The position numbers and the translations under genes were made by a program. From Syntrophaceae bacterium (GTDB taxonomy: Bacteria; Desulfobacterota; Syntrophia; Syntrophales; UBA2210): a stretch of 8,005 nt of DNA. The stretch spans positions 1 to 8,005 of the forward strand of contig JAUXBI010000071.1 of NCBI GenBank assembly GCA_030619435.1, in the 5' to 3' direction. Below, piece by piece: positions 1 through 8,005 of this stretch (position 1 is its first letter; each line of letters opens with the position of its first letter). The notes below the pieces were generated by a model that was not told where the DNA came from, made no database searches, and saw nothing but the letters and a program-made list of their open reading frames with translations.

Positions 1-2274
<2,274 letters not shown>

Positions 2275-2300
2275 TTAAGATTCTCTGTGAAGGAATCAGT

Positions 2301-5300
2301 TTACACATTCTCTATTAATTCAACATCAATAGCCAAGCCCTGCAATTCTTTGACAAGCACATTAAAGGACTCCGGCAATCCGGGCTCCAGGGAATGTTCT
2401 CCCTTTACTATAGCCTCGTACATCCTCGTTCTTCCCGCCACATCGTCCGACTTGACAGTAAGAAATTCCTGCAACGCATAGGCGGCTCCATAGGCCTCAA
2501 TTGCCCATACCTCCATTTCACCCAGCCTCTGCCCGCCAAACTGTGCCTTTCCTCCAAGCGGTTGCTGTGTAACCAGAGAATATGGTCCTATGGATCTCGC
2601 ATGGATCTTATCATCGACAAGATGGTGGAGCTTTAGCATATAGATCATTCCCACCGTTATATTCTGTTTGAAAGGCTCTCCCGTCCGGCCGTCGAAAAGT
2701 TTCGTCTGTCCCCTTTCCGGAAGACCCACCGATTTCAACATATCCTTTATTTCGCCTTCATTAGCCCCATCGAAAACCGGAGTGGCCAGAGGCACCCCTC
2801 TTTTTAGTCTGCGGACGAATTTTCTGATTTCATCGTCAGTGGCTCCATCCACAAAATCATCAAATTCAGGAGAGGAATATACTTTTTTCAAATCTTTCTT
2901 CACCACATCCATACCAACTCTTTCCGCAAGGGCATGAATCTTCTCACCCAGACCTTTCGCCGCCCAACCGAGGTGCGTCTCGAGAATCTGTCCTACATTC
3001 ATACGCGAAGGCACACCAAGAGGATTTAAAACGATATCAACAGGTGTCCCATCTTCAAAGAAAGGCATATCCGCCTCCGGAAGTATCCTTGACAGTACGC
3101 CCTTGTTACCGTGCCTGCCCGCCATCTTGTCACCGACGGAGAGCTTTCTCTTTATAGCAATATACACTTTTACCAGTTTTATCACACCGGGTGGCAGTTC
3201 ATCGCCCGTTTTTACCCTTTCTATCTTCTCCGCGAAAAACGTTTCGACATCTTCTACCCTTTTTTCAAGACCCGCCAATATGGTCCTCATTTTCTCTTCG
3301 GCTTTGTAATCATCCAGCGTTATATCTTTCCAGAATCTGAATGGAATAAGCTCAAGCGCATCTCCGGTAATGATTCCGGATTTTTTCAAGAAGGCCTTCC
3401 TGCCATTTGGATCAGCCAGCCTCGAAGCGGAAACTTTCCCTGCGAGTAATTCGGCAATTTTTTTCTTTACACTATCGTTAATAATCCTGATTTCATCATC
3501 TCTGTCATTGAGGAGACTGTCGATTGCTTCGCTTTCTATCGACTGTGATCTGCTGTCTTTTTCAGCGCCTTTACGGGTAAATATCTTGGCATCTATAACA
3601 ATCCCTTCTACGCCGGGCGGAATTCTGAGAGACGTATCTCTGACATCACCCGCCTTTTCTCCGAATATGGCACGGAGAAGCTTTTCCTCAGGTGACAACT
3701 GGGTTTCGCCCTTGGGTGTAACCTTTCCTACAAGAATATCGCCCGCCTTGACCGGGACACCCATCCTGACAATACCGCTTTCATCCAGATTCCTCAGGGC
3801 ATCTTCTCCCATATTGGGAATATCTCTTGTAATCTCTTCCTTGCCCAGCTTTGTGTCTCTGGCTACTGTTTCAAATTCTTCTATATGCACGGAAGTATAG
3901 ATGTCATCCTTTACGACCCTTTCGCTGATCAATATGGAATCTTCGTAATTGTATCCGCCCCATGGCATGAAGGCCACCATAATATTCCTGCCCAGTGCCA
4001 GTTCACCATTATCGGTAGCCGGACCATCAGCTATAATGTCTCCCTTTTTTACACTGCTGCCCTTGTCTACAATAGGTTTATGGTTAAAACAGGTATTCTG
4101 GTTCGAACGTTGATACTTTATGAGATTATATATATCAACGCCGACATCGGACTCATCCCCATCCATGGCATCACGTTTGATAACAATCCTCGCTGCATCA
4201 ACATCTTCCACTACACCGGATTCTCTTGCCACAATGACAGCACCCGAATCCCGAGCAACAATCGCCCCCATACCGGTCCCCACAAGAGGGGCCTCCGGTT
4301 TCAACAGCGGGACGGCCTGACGTTGCATATTGGAGCCCATCAGTGCCCGATTGGCATCATCATGTTCCAGAAACGGGATAAGTCCGGTAGCAACCGAAAC
4401 AAGCTGACTGGGAGACACATCCATCAGGTTTATCTCCTTCGGACTTACGGTCACGTAGTTTCCGCTCTTTCTCGCAGTGATGAGATCTTCAATAAACCTG
4501 TCCTTTGAATCAATAGGCACGTTCGCTTGAGTTATAATGTAATCTTCTTCCTCTGTCGCGGTAAGATACCGGATCTTGTCAAGAACTCTCCCATCTTCCA
4601 CAACTCTGTAAGGCGTCTCTATAAAACCGAAGTCGTTTACCCGGGCATAGGCACTGAGGGATACGATCAGCCCGATATTGGGCCCTTCCGGCGTTTCAAC
4701 CGGACACACACGCCCGTAGTGGGTATTGTGCACATCTCTTACCTCAAAGCCTGCCCTCTCACGGGTAAGGCCTCCGGGGCCGAGAGCTGACAACCTCCTC
4801 TTGTGCGTAATCTCAGAAAGAGGATTGGTCTGATCCATAAACTGAGACAACTGACTGCTCCCGAAAAACTCATTGACCACGGCGGTAACAGGCTTGGCAT
4901 TTATAAGATCGTGCGGCATCATGGTTTCTATATCAAGAAGGCTCATCTTTTCCTTGATGGCACGCTCCATCCTGACCAGCCCAATCCTGTACTGATTCTC
5001 TATGAGCTCTCCAACAGATCTTATCCTTCTGTTTCCAAGATGATCTATATCATCAACGCTGTATTCACTCATACCATTCTTCAGATTGACGAGGTATTTC
5101 ACAGCCTTCATGACATCCTCCCGGCGAAGAACCGTTACATCTGAAGGTACATCCATGCGAAGCTTGTAATTCATCTTAACACGCCCGACATCAGACAGAT
5201 CATAGCTGTTGTGATCGAAAAAGAGACTGTTGAAAAATTTGCGGGCAGTTTCAAGTGAAGGAGGATTGCTTGGCCTTAATCTTCTGTATATGTCGACAAT

Positions 5301-6392
5301 GGCATCATCATCGGTCTCAATTTTATCTATGAGCAGGGTGTTCCTGATATAGGAATTCAGCCCTTCCTCATCAAGTTGAATAAATCTGACTTCAGTAATG
5401 TTCCTTTCGCGCAACAACTCCAGACCATCTTCATCCAATTCATCATTGCACCTTAGAAGAACTTCGCCGGTCTCAGAATCCACCACGTCTGAAGCAAGAG
5501 CTTGACCCACAAGGTAACTCTCGTTCAGATCCATCAGTTCCATCCCGGCATCTGCCATTTTTTTCAGAAAAGCCTTTGAAATCTTTCTTCCCTTCTTCAG
5601 AATTACCTCACCGGTCTGACTATCCTTAATATCTTCGGGTACCCTTTCACCGATAAGACTGTCATCTACCACCAGAGATATGCGGTGGTCGTCATTCAAA
5701 ATAACCTTTTCAATATTGTAGAAATACTCTATCAATTCCTCGACAGAGTATCCCATGGCTTTCAGGAGTACCGTGACCGGCATCTTCCTTCTCCTGTCAA
5801 CCCTGGCGTAGAGAATATCCTTCGGATCAAACTCGAGATCAAGCCAGGAACCCCTTATGGGGATAACCCTCGCTGAATATATAAGTTTCCCACTCGTATG
5901 GGTCTTCCCCTTGTCGTGGTCAAAAAATATGCCCGGCGACCGATGTAACTGACTTACGATGACCCTCTCGGTACCATTGATATTAAAAGTACCTTTATCG
6001 GTCATCAACGGAATTTCACCAAAGTATATCTCCTGCTCCTTTATATCTCTTATGAACTTCTGTTCGCCACTCCGTCCATTATTGTCGAACACAATAAGCC
6101 TGACCACAACTCTCAGAGGGGCATTATAGGTCATGCTCTTTTGCGTGCATTCCCTGACATCATATCTGGGACCCCCTATCTGATAGCTGACAAATTCCAG
6201 GGAGCACTTCCCGCCAAAATCCATAATGGGAAAGACACTCTGAAAGGCTCCCTGGAGACCAAAGCTCCCCCTGTCTTCAGGTTTCACATCAGCCTGGAGA
6301 AATTTTTCATAAGACTTTCTCTGAATTTCTATAAGATCAGGCATCTCAATTGTTTTCTTTATGCGGCCAAAACTTTTTCTATAAGTACCCAT
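2301..6392 (-). CDS. rpoB: RNA polymerase beta subunit, complete
   Basis: Complete beta subunit of 1363 residues (E. coli 1342). It forms the other half of the catalytic cleft and the rifampicin pocket. The rifampicin region lies at residues 511-537 (plus 4782-4862): D520, H530 and S535 match E. coli D516, H526 and S531, so it looks wild type. GYNYEDSI carries E817 and D818 (E. coli E813, D814). The active-site lysines K1089 and K1097 lie in [12 protein letters not shown] (E. coli K1065, K1073). Both proteobacterial-type insertions are present: SI1 at roughly residues 229-347 and SI2 at roughly 942-1066. The stretch from D818 to K1089 is 20 residues longer than in E. coli, and the extra length falls within SI2. 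The C-terminal end resembles the E. coli beta tail. The ATG start has AAGGAT 4 nt upstream and an in-frame TAA 24 nt upstream. Confidence 0.99.
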   Translation of the reverse strand: MGTYRKSFGRIKKTIEMPDLIEIQRKSYEKFLQADVKPEDRGSFGLQGAFQSVFPIMDFGGKCSLEFVSYQIGGPRYDVRECTQKSMTYNAPLRVVVRLIVFDNNGRSGEQKFIRDIKEQEIYFGEIPLMTDKGTFNINGTERVIVSQLHRSPGIFFDHDKGKTHTSGKLIYSARVIPIRGSWLDLEFDPKDILYARVDRRRKMPVTVLLKAMGYSVEELIEYFYNIEKVILNDDHRISLVVDDSLIGERVPEDIKDSQTGEVILKKGRKISKAFLKKMADAGMELMDLNESYLVGQALASDVVDSETGEVLLRCNDELDEDGLELLRERNITEVRFIQLDEEGLNSYIRNTLLIDKIETDDDAIVDIYRRLRPSNPPSLETARKFFNSLFFDHNSYDLSDVGRVKMNYKLRMDVPSDVTVLRREDVMKAVKYLVNLKNGMSEYSVDDIDHLGNRRIRSVGELIENQYRIGLVRMERAIKEKMSLLDIETMMPHDLINAKPVTAVVNEFFGSSQLSQFMDQTNPLSEITHKRRLSALGPGGLTRERAGFEVRDVHNTHYGRVCPVETPEGPNIGLIVSLSAYARVNDFGFIETPYRVVEDGRVLDKIRYLTATEEEDYIITQANVPIDSKDRFIEDLITARKSGNYVTVSPKEINLMDVSPSQLVSVATGLIPFLEHDDANRALMGSNMQRQAVPLLKPEAPLVGTGMGAIVARDSGAVIVARESGVVEDVDAARIVIKRDAMDGDESDVGVDIYNLIKYQRSNQNTCFNHKPIVDKGSSVKKGDIIADGPATDNGELALGRNIMVAFMPWGGYNYEDSILISERVVKDDIYTSVHIEEFETVARDTKLGKEEITRDIPNMGEDALRNLDESGIVRMGVPVKAGDILVGKVTPKGETQLSPEEKLLRAIFGEKAGDVRDTSLRIPPGVEGIVIDAKIFTRKGAEKDSRSQSIESEAIDSLLNDRDDEIRIINDSVKKKIAELLAGKVSASRLADPNGRKAFLKKSGIITGDALELIPFRFWKDITLDDYKAEEKMRTILAGLEKRVEDVETFFAEKIERVKTGDELPPGVIKLVKVYIAIKRKLSVGDKMAGRHGNKGVLSRILPEADMPFFEDGTPVDIVLNPLGVPSRMNVGQILETHLGWAAKGLGEKIHALAERVGMDVVKKDLKKVYSSPEFDDFVDGATDDEIRKFVRRLKRGVPLATPVFDGANEGEIKDMLKSVGLPERGQTKLFDGRTGEPFKQNITVGMIYMLKLHHLVDDKIHARSIGPYSLVTQQPLGGKAQFGGQRLGEMEVWAIEAYGAAYALQEFLTVKSDDVAGRTRMYEAIVKGEHSLEPGLPESFNVLVKELQGLAIDVELIENV

Positions 6393-6428
6393 AGTGATCC
6401 TTATGCTGGTTTACCCTTCATAAAATAG

Positions 6429-6481
6429 AGAAGCCAGAATAGAAGAAAATCTATTTAATTTCTTTCTGATCTCTGGCTTCT
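6429..6481 (-). promoter_or_regulatory. Long hairpin between rplL and rpoB: candidate attenuator or RNase III processing site
   Basis: The arms 6472-6481 and 6429-6438 are perfectly complementary over 10 bp (AGAAGCCAGA with TCTGGCTTCT in the transcript). Inside them a second, imperfect helix can form: 6464-6467 with 6441-6444, and 6459-6462 with 6445-6448, with one bulged base. In the transcript the 3' arm is followed by CTATTTTATG, a U-rich but interrupted tract, so full termination is unlikely. In E. coli this same gap holds a partial terminator and an RNase III site that lower rpoBC expression relative to rplJL. A similar role here is inferred from position and structure. The hairpin ends 36 nt before the rpoB ATG, leaving the rpoB ribosome site free. 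Confidence 0.65.
6450..6463. repeat. 14-nt direct repeat, intergenic copy
   Basis: TCTATTTAATTTCT on the plus strand, identical to 6532-6545 at the end of rplL, 82 nt apart. This copy sits in the inner helix and loop of the rplL-rpoB hairpin. It is AT-rich, so chance is possible, but the flanks are unrelated and the match is exact. Confidence 0.6.
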
Positions 6482-6489
6482 GGACTCAT
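6451..6489 (-). CDS. Possible 12-codon leader peptide upstream of rpoB (speculative)
   Basis: An ATG at 6487-6489 opens a short frame, MSPEARDQKEIK, ending in TAG at 6451-6453. AAGGGA (6499-6504) lies 9 nt before the ATG, a plausible ribosome site. The whole 5' arm of the rplL-rpoB hairpin lies inside this frame and the stop lies in its loop, so a translating ribosome would keep the hairpin open. The last four codons (GAA ATT AAA TAG) are identical to the last four of rplL. The frame is short enough to arise by chance, and no such peptide is known to me at this locus. I have no homologues to compare. Confidence 0.2.
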   Translation of the reverse strand: MSPEARDQKEIK

Positions 6490-6531
6490 AATCTTGAATC
6501 CCTTTTTAACTTTTGGTAACTACCTGCGGCT

Positions 6532-6545
6532 TCTATTTAATTTCT
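6532..6545. repeat. 14-nt direct repeat, copy at the rplL stop codon
   Basis: Identical to 6450-6463. It contains the last rplL sense codons (GAA ATT AAA) and the TAG stop. The intergenic copy is more likely the derived one, as this one is fixed by coding. Confidence 0.6.
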
Positions 6546-6922
6546 ACACTTCCGCCTACTGCTTCCAGCTTGGCTTTTATCTCTTCAGCTTCGTCCTTTG
6601 ATACACCCTCTTTAACGACTTTGGGGGCAGCTTCAACCAGATCTTTTGCCTCCTTAAGACCTAACCCCGTTACAGCCCTGGCAACCTTGATGACCTGGAT
6701 CTTCTGATCGCCGAATCCTGTGAGTATAACATCAAAATCAGTTTTTTCCTCCGCCGGCGCTGCTGCGGCCGGTCCGGCTGCCACAGCGGCAGCCACTGGA
6801 GCTGCTGCGGAAACACCAAACTTTTCTTCCAGTTCCTTGACCATTTCCGATAGCTCAAGAACCGTCATATTTTCGATAAAACTTATAACTTCTTCTCTCG
6901 TGATTTTTTTTGCTGTTGCCAT
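6533..6922 (-). CDS. rplL: 50S ribosomal protein L7/L12
   Basis: Complete 129-residue L7/L12, the multicopy stalk protein that recruits translation GTPases (EF-Tu, EF-G, IF2, RF3) to the ribosome. Residues 1 to about 35 form the dimerisation and L10-binding domain. Residues about 38-57 are an Ala/Pro-rich flexible hinge, seen in the DNA as a local GC-rich patch. Residues about 60-129 are the factor-binding domain, with VIKVAR at 77-82 and [13 protein letters not shown] at 85-97 matching the E. coli factor-binding helices. The ATG is secured by an in-frame TAG three codons upstream, and GGAAAGGA lies about 11 nt before it. It follows rplJ by 26 nt with no sign of its own promoter, so the excess of L12 over L10 must come from translation rate. 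Codons 4-7 contain a run of eight A. Confidence 0.98.
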   Translation of the reverse strand: MATAKKITREEVISFIENMTVLELSEMVKELEEKFGVSAAAPVAAAVAAGPAAAAPAEEKTDFDVILTGFGDQKIQVIKVARAVTGLGLKEAKDLVEAAPKVVKEGVSKDEAEEIKAKLEAVGGSVEIK

Positions 6923-6948
6923 TTTTTGCTACATCCTTTCCTGTATGT

Positions 6949-7470
6949 TTAATTTTCTTCTTTCTTCATTCTATGTGCCTCAAGCACCTGCACAAGTCCT
7001 CTGGGAACCCCGCTCAAAACCGTGACAAACTGGGTTTGTATTCCAATCAGGACAGAGAGGAATTTCCCGAGGAGGATATCCCTGCTCGGCAATTTGGCCA
7101 GATCTCCTATCTGCTCCCTGTTTAAGAGTTTACCATCCAGTACGCCTGCTTCGATCTCAAGCCGGTCATTCTTTTTGGCAAATTCGACAAGTATTCTGGT
7201 CGGCTCAACCACATCTCCAAAGTTCATCATTAGAGCCCTGGGACCTTTGAGGTGATCATCCAGCGGAGAGAATTCCGTATCCTTCAGAGCGATACTCAAG
7301 AGGTTGTTTTTTACCACCTTAAATTCGCTGTCCACCTTCCTCAACTCATTCCTCAGCTCGGAAATATCCTTAACCTTAATGCCGCTGTAATCCGCAAGAA
7401 TAGCCAGCTTTACATCCTTAAGCTTCTTATGAAGCTTGGCGACAACCTGCTCCTTAGCACTTCTATTCAA
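6949..7470 (-). CDS. rplJ: 50S ribosomal protein L10 (TTG start)
   Basis: L10, 173 residues, anchors L12 dimers to the 23S rRNA stalk base and represses its own mRNA. The N-terminal rRNA-binding domain begins MNRSAKEQVV and has the family motifs VVKNNLL (52-58) and KGPRALM (75-81). After LP at 127-128 comes a 45-residue amphipathic tail that binds L12, against about 35 residues in E. coli (165 aa). I chose the TTG at 7468-7470 because GAAAGGAGG lies 7 nt before it and the protein then begins like other L10s. A GTG at 7489-7491 would give 7 more residues, but it would put the ribosome site inside the coding region. The gene lies between its leader and rplL, 26 nt upstream of rplL. Confidence 0.97.
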   Translation of the reverse strand: MNRSAKEQVVAKLHKKLKDVKLAILADYSGIKVKDISELRNELRKVDSEFKVVKNNLLSIALKDTEFSPLDDHLKGPRALMMNFGDVVEPTRILVEFAKKNDRLEIEAGVLDGKLLNREQIGDLAKLPSRDILLGKFLSVLIGIQTQFVTVLSGVPRGLVQVLEAHRMKKEEN

Positions 7471-7477
7471 TATATGG

Positions 7478-7486
7478 CCTCCTTTC
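7478..7486 (-). promoter_or_regulatory. Strong Shine-Dalgarno site of rplJ
   Basis: GAAAGGAGG on the minus strand, a 9-nt complement of the usual 16S rRNA 3' end, 7 nt before the TTG at 7470. It decides the start of rplJ. A strong site with a weak start codon fits a gene controlled at translation initiation. Confidence 0.9.
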
Positions 7487-7500
7487 AACACTTGAATTCC

Positions 7501-7531
7501 AAAACATCCTGCCGCCCGAAGACGATCAGGA
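7501..7531 (-). terminator. Terminator-like hairpin with UUCG loop in the rplJ leader
   Basis: In the transcript TCCTG (7527-7531) pairs with CAGGA (7507-7511). Inside that, CGTC (7521-7524) pairs with GGCG (7513-7516), closing a TTCG loop of the very stable cUUCGg type. The helix has about 10 pairs with one bulged A and two G-U pairs. It is followed by TGTTTT (7501-7506), a short U tract, so it would be a weak terminator or attenuator, or simply a stable leader element. It ends about 15 nt before the ribosome site of rplJ. Confidence 0.45.
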
Positions 7532-7544
7532 CTATCTGAAAGTC

Positions 7545-7590
7545 AGACCGCTATACAGGAAAATTTACTGCTTAAACTCCTACATAGTCT
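7545..7590 (-). promoter_or_regulatory. Long stem-loop in the rplJ leader, competing with the base of the L10 site
   Basis: Transcript AGACTATGTAGGA (7578-7590) pairs with TCCTGTATAGCGGTCT (7545-7560): 13 pairs, two of them G-U, with one 3-nt bulge (GCG). The loop can close further as TTTA/TAAA. Bases 7586-7589 are also needed for the lower helix of the L10 site just upstream, so the two bases cannot both form fully. A small hairpin at 7535-7547 (TCTGA, loop CTT, TCAGA) competes with its other end. Confidence 0.45.
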
Positions 7591-7643
7591 CGGCAGGCCG
7601 ACCCAACACTCGATTAAACATCTTGTACCTGCTGTCTCTGACT
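7586..7643 (-). ncRNA. Ribosomal protein L10 leader (autoregulatory mRNA element), L10-binding domain
   Basis: The transcript has the hallmark of L10 leaders: GACAGCAGG on the 5' side and CCTGCCGAG on the 3' side. GCAGG (7628-7632) pairs with CCTGC (7593-7597), and AGTC (7640-7643) pairs with GACT (7586-7589). Between these helices lies an asymmetric internal loop, AGAGACA against CGA, purine-rich as expected for the kinked element that L10 recognises. In known bacteria the L10-L12 complex binds this RNA and represses translation of rplJ and rplL. The element starts about 14 nt after the rplA stop and about 116 nt before the rplJ start, so it also lies on rplA read-through transcripts. The 30-nt apical part was not resolved by eye. 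I see no convincing promoter in the 186-nt gap. Confidence 0.85.
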
Positions 7644-7656
7644 TCTTATCTGTTTT

Positions 7657-8005
7657 TTACCCAGCTTTTAAGATATTTCTGACATCCAATGGATCTATTT
7701 TAACTCCCGGGCCCATGGTGGTGGAAAGAGAAATGGCTTTCAGATATGTCCCCTTGCTGGATGCAGGCTTCAGTTTCATTATGGATTCTACCAATGCCAG
7801 TATATTTTCCGCTAACTTACTTGACCCGAATGAGATCTTCCCCACAGGGCTGTGAACAATTCCCGCTTTTTCCACCCTGAACTCAACTTTGCCCGCTTTA
7901 AGTTCTTCGACCGCGTTTTTTACACCAAATGTTACAGTCCCAACTTTGGGATTGGGCATCAAACCACGCGGACCCAAAATCTTACCCAGCTTTCCAACAC
8001 TTCCC
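7657..8005 (-). CDS. rplA: 50S ribosomal protein L1, C-terminal 115 residues (5' end outside window)
   Basis: This is the C-terminal half of L1, the protein of the mobile L1 stalk that guides release of E-site tRNA; free L1 also represses its own operon in E. coli through a site upstream of rplK. The frame enters at 8004 and ends in TAA at 7657-7659. It holds [17 protein letters not shown], the most conserved block of L1, then [19 protein letters not shown], and near the end [12 protein letters not shown], the RNA-contacting motif. Family length is about 230, so roughly half is missing beyond the window. The TTG at 7975-7977 lies within the conserved block and is not a start. The gene lies upstream of the L10 leader, as in the standard rplKAJL order. 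Confidence 0.97.
   Translation of the reverse strand, partial: GSVGKLGKILGPRGLMPNPKVGTVTFGVKNAVEELKAGKVEFRVEKAGIVHSPVGKISFGSSKLAENILALVESIMKLKPASSKGTYLKAISLSTTMGPGVKIDPLDVRNILKAG

Noticed and set aside
3370..4508. Long plus-strand frames antisense to rpoB (3370-3900, 3885-4508)
   Set aside because: rpoB is intact and conserved across the whole stretch. The frames are Ser/Ile-rich and look like reverse reading of Asp/Glu/Lys codons.
6759..6811. GC-rich, repeat-like stretch in rplL
   Set aside because: It is explained by the Ala/Pro codons of the L12 hinge and is not a separate repeat or inserted element.
6720..7025. Plus-strand frame opposite rplL and rplJ with an Ala-rich, then hydrophobic segment resembling a signal or membrane region
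   Set aside because: The Ala run is the reverse reading of the L12 hinge codons and the hydrophobic part is the reverse of charged L12 codons.
7489..7491. GTG start for a 180-residue L10
   Set aside because: It has no good ribosome site of its own and places the perfect Shine-Dalgarno sequence inside the gene.
7476..7599. Pairing of GGCCT (7595-7599) with AGGCC at the rplJ ribosome site (7476-7480)
   Set aside because: Only 5 bp, expected by chance in a leader this long. L10 binding would occupy part of the GGCCT arm and free the ribosome site, the opposite of repression.
7581..7612. Promoter-like TTGGGT and TATGTA within the rplA-rplJ gap (minus strand)
   Set aside because: The spacing is only about 14 nt, the matches are poor, and both lie in the L10 leader helices, where RNA structure explains the sequence.

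Overview
This window is part of the conserved rplKAJL-rpoBC locus (ribosomal stalk proteins and RNA polymerase), read entirely on the minus strand, so transcription runs from high to low coordinates. In transcription order it holds the 3' part of rplA (L1), a structured leader of about 186 nt, rplJ (L10), rplL (L7/L12), a 140-nt gap with a strong hairpin, complete rpoB, a 47-nt gap, and the first 751 codons of rpoC. Everything is co-directional and closely spaced. I see no gene, mobile element, CRISPR array or tRNA on the plus strand, and no gene-free stretch over 300 bases.

The organism is a bacterium. RpoB carries both lineage-specific insertions typical of Proteobacteria and relatives (SI1 and SI2), and RpoB, RpoC and L10 read like those of the former Deltaproteobacteria (Desulfobacterota and neighbours) with moderate GC. 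This placement rests on sequence style recalled from memory, not on a search.

The proteins are ordinary housekeeping genes with intact key motifs: RpoC zinc finger and NADFDGD metal site, RpoB active-site lysines, and a wild-type rifampicin region. The interest is in the RNA between genes. The rplA-rplJ gap carries a recognisable L10 autoregulatory leader, then a long stem whose base competes with the L10-site base, then a UUCG-capped terminator-like hairpin. The rplL-rpoB gap carries a long hairpin where E. coli has its attenuator and RNase III site. Here the 5' arm of that hairpin lies inside a possible 12-codon reading frame whose last codons repeat the end of rplL. L10 also has a C-terminal helix about 10 residues longer than that of E. 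coli, which predicts a stalk with six copies of L12 rather than four.

Together the genes couple ribosome-stalk supply to RNA polymerase supply: L10-L12 would repress its own translation through the leader, and the rplL-rpoB hairpin would set how much transcription or stable mRNA reaches rpoBC. I found no previously undescribed system of the defence or mobile-element kind.
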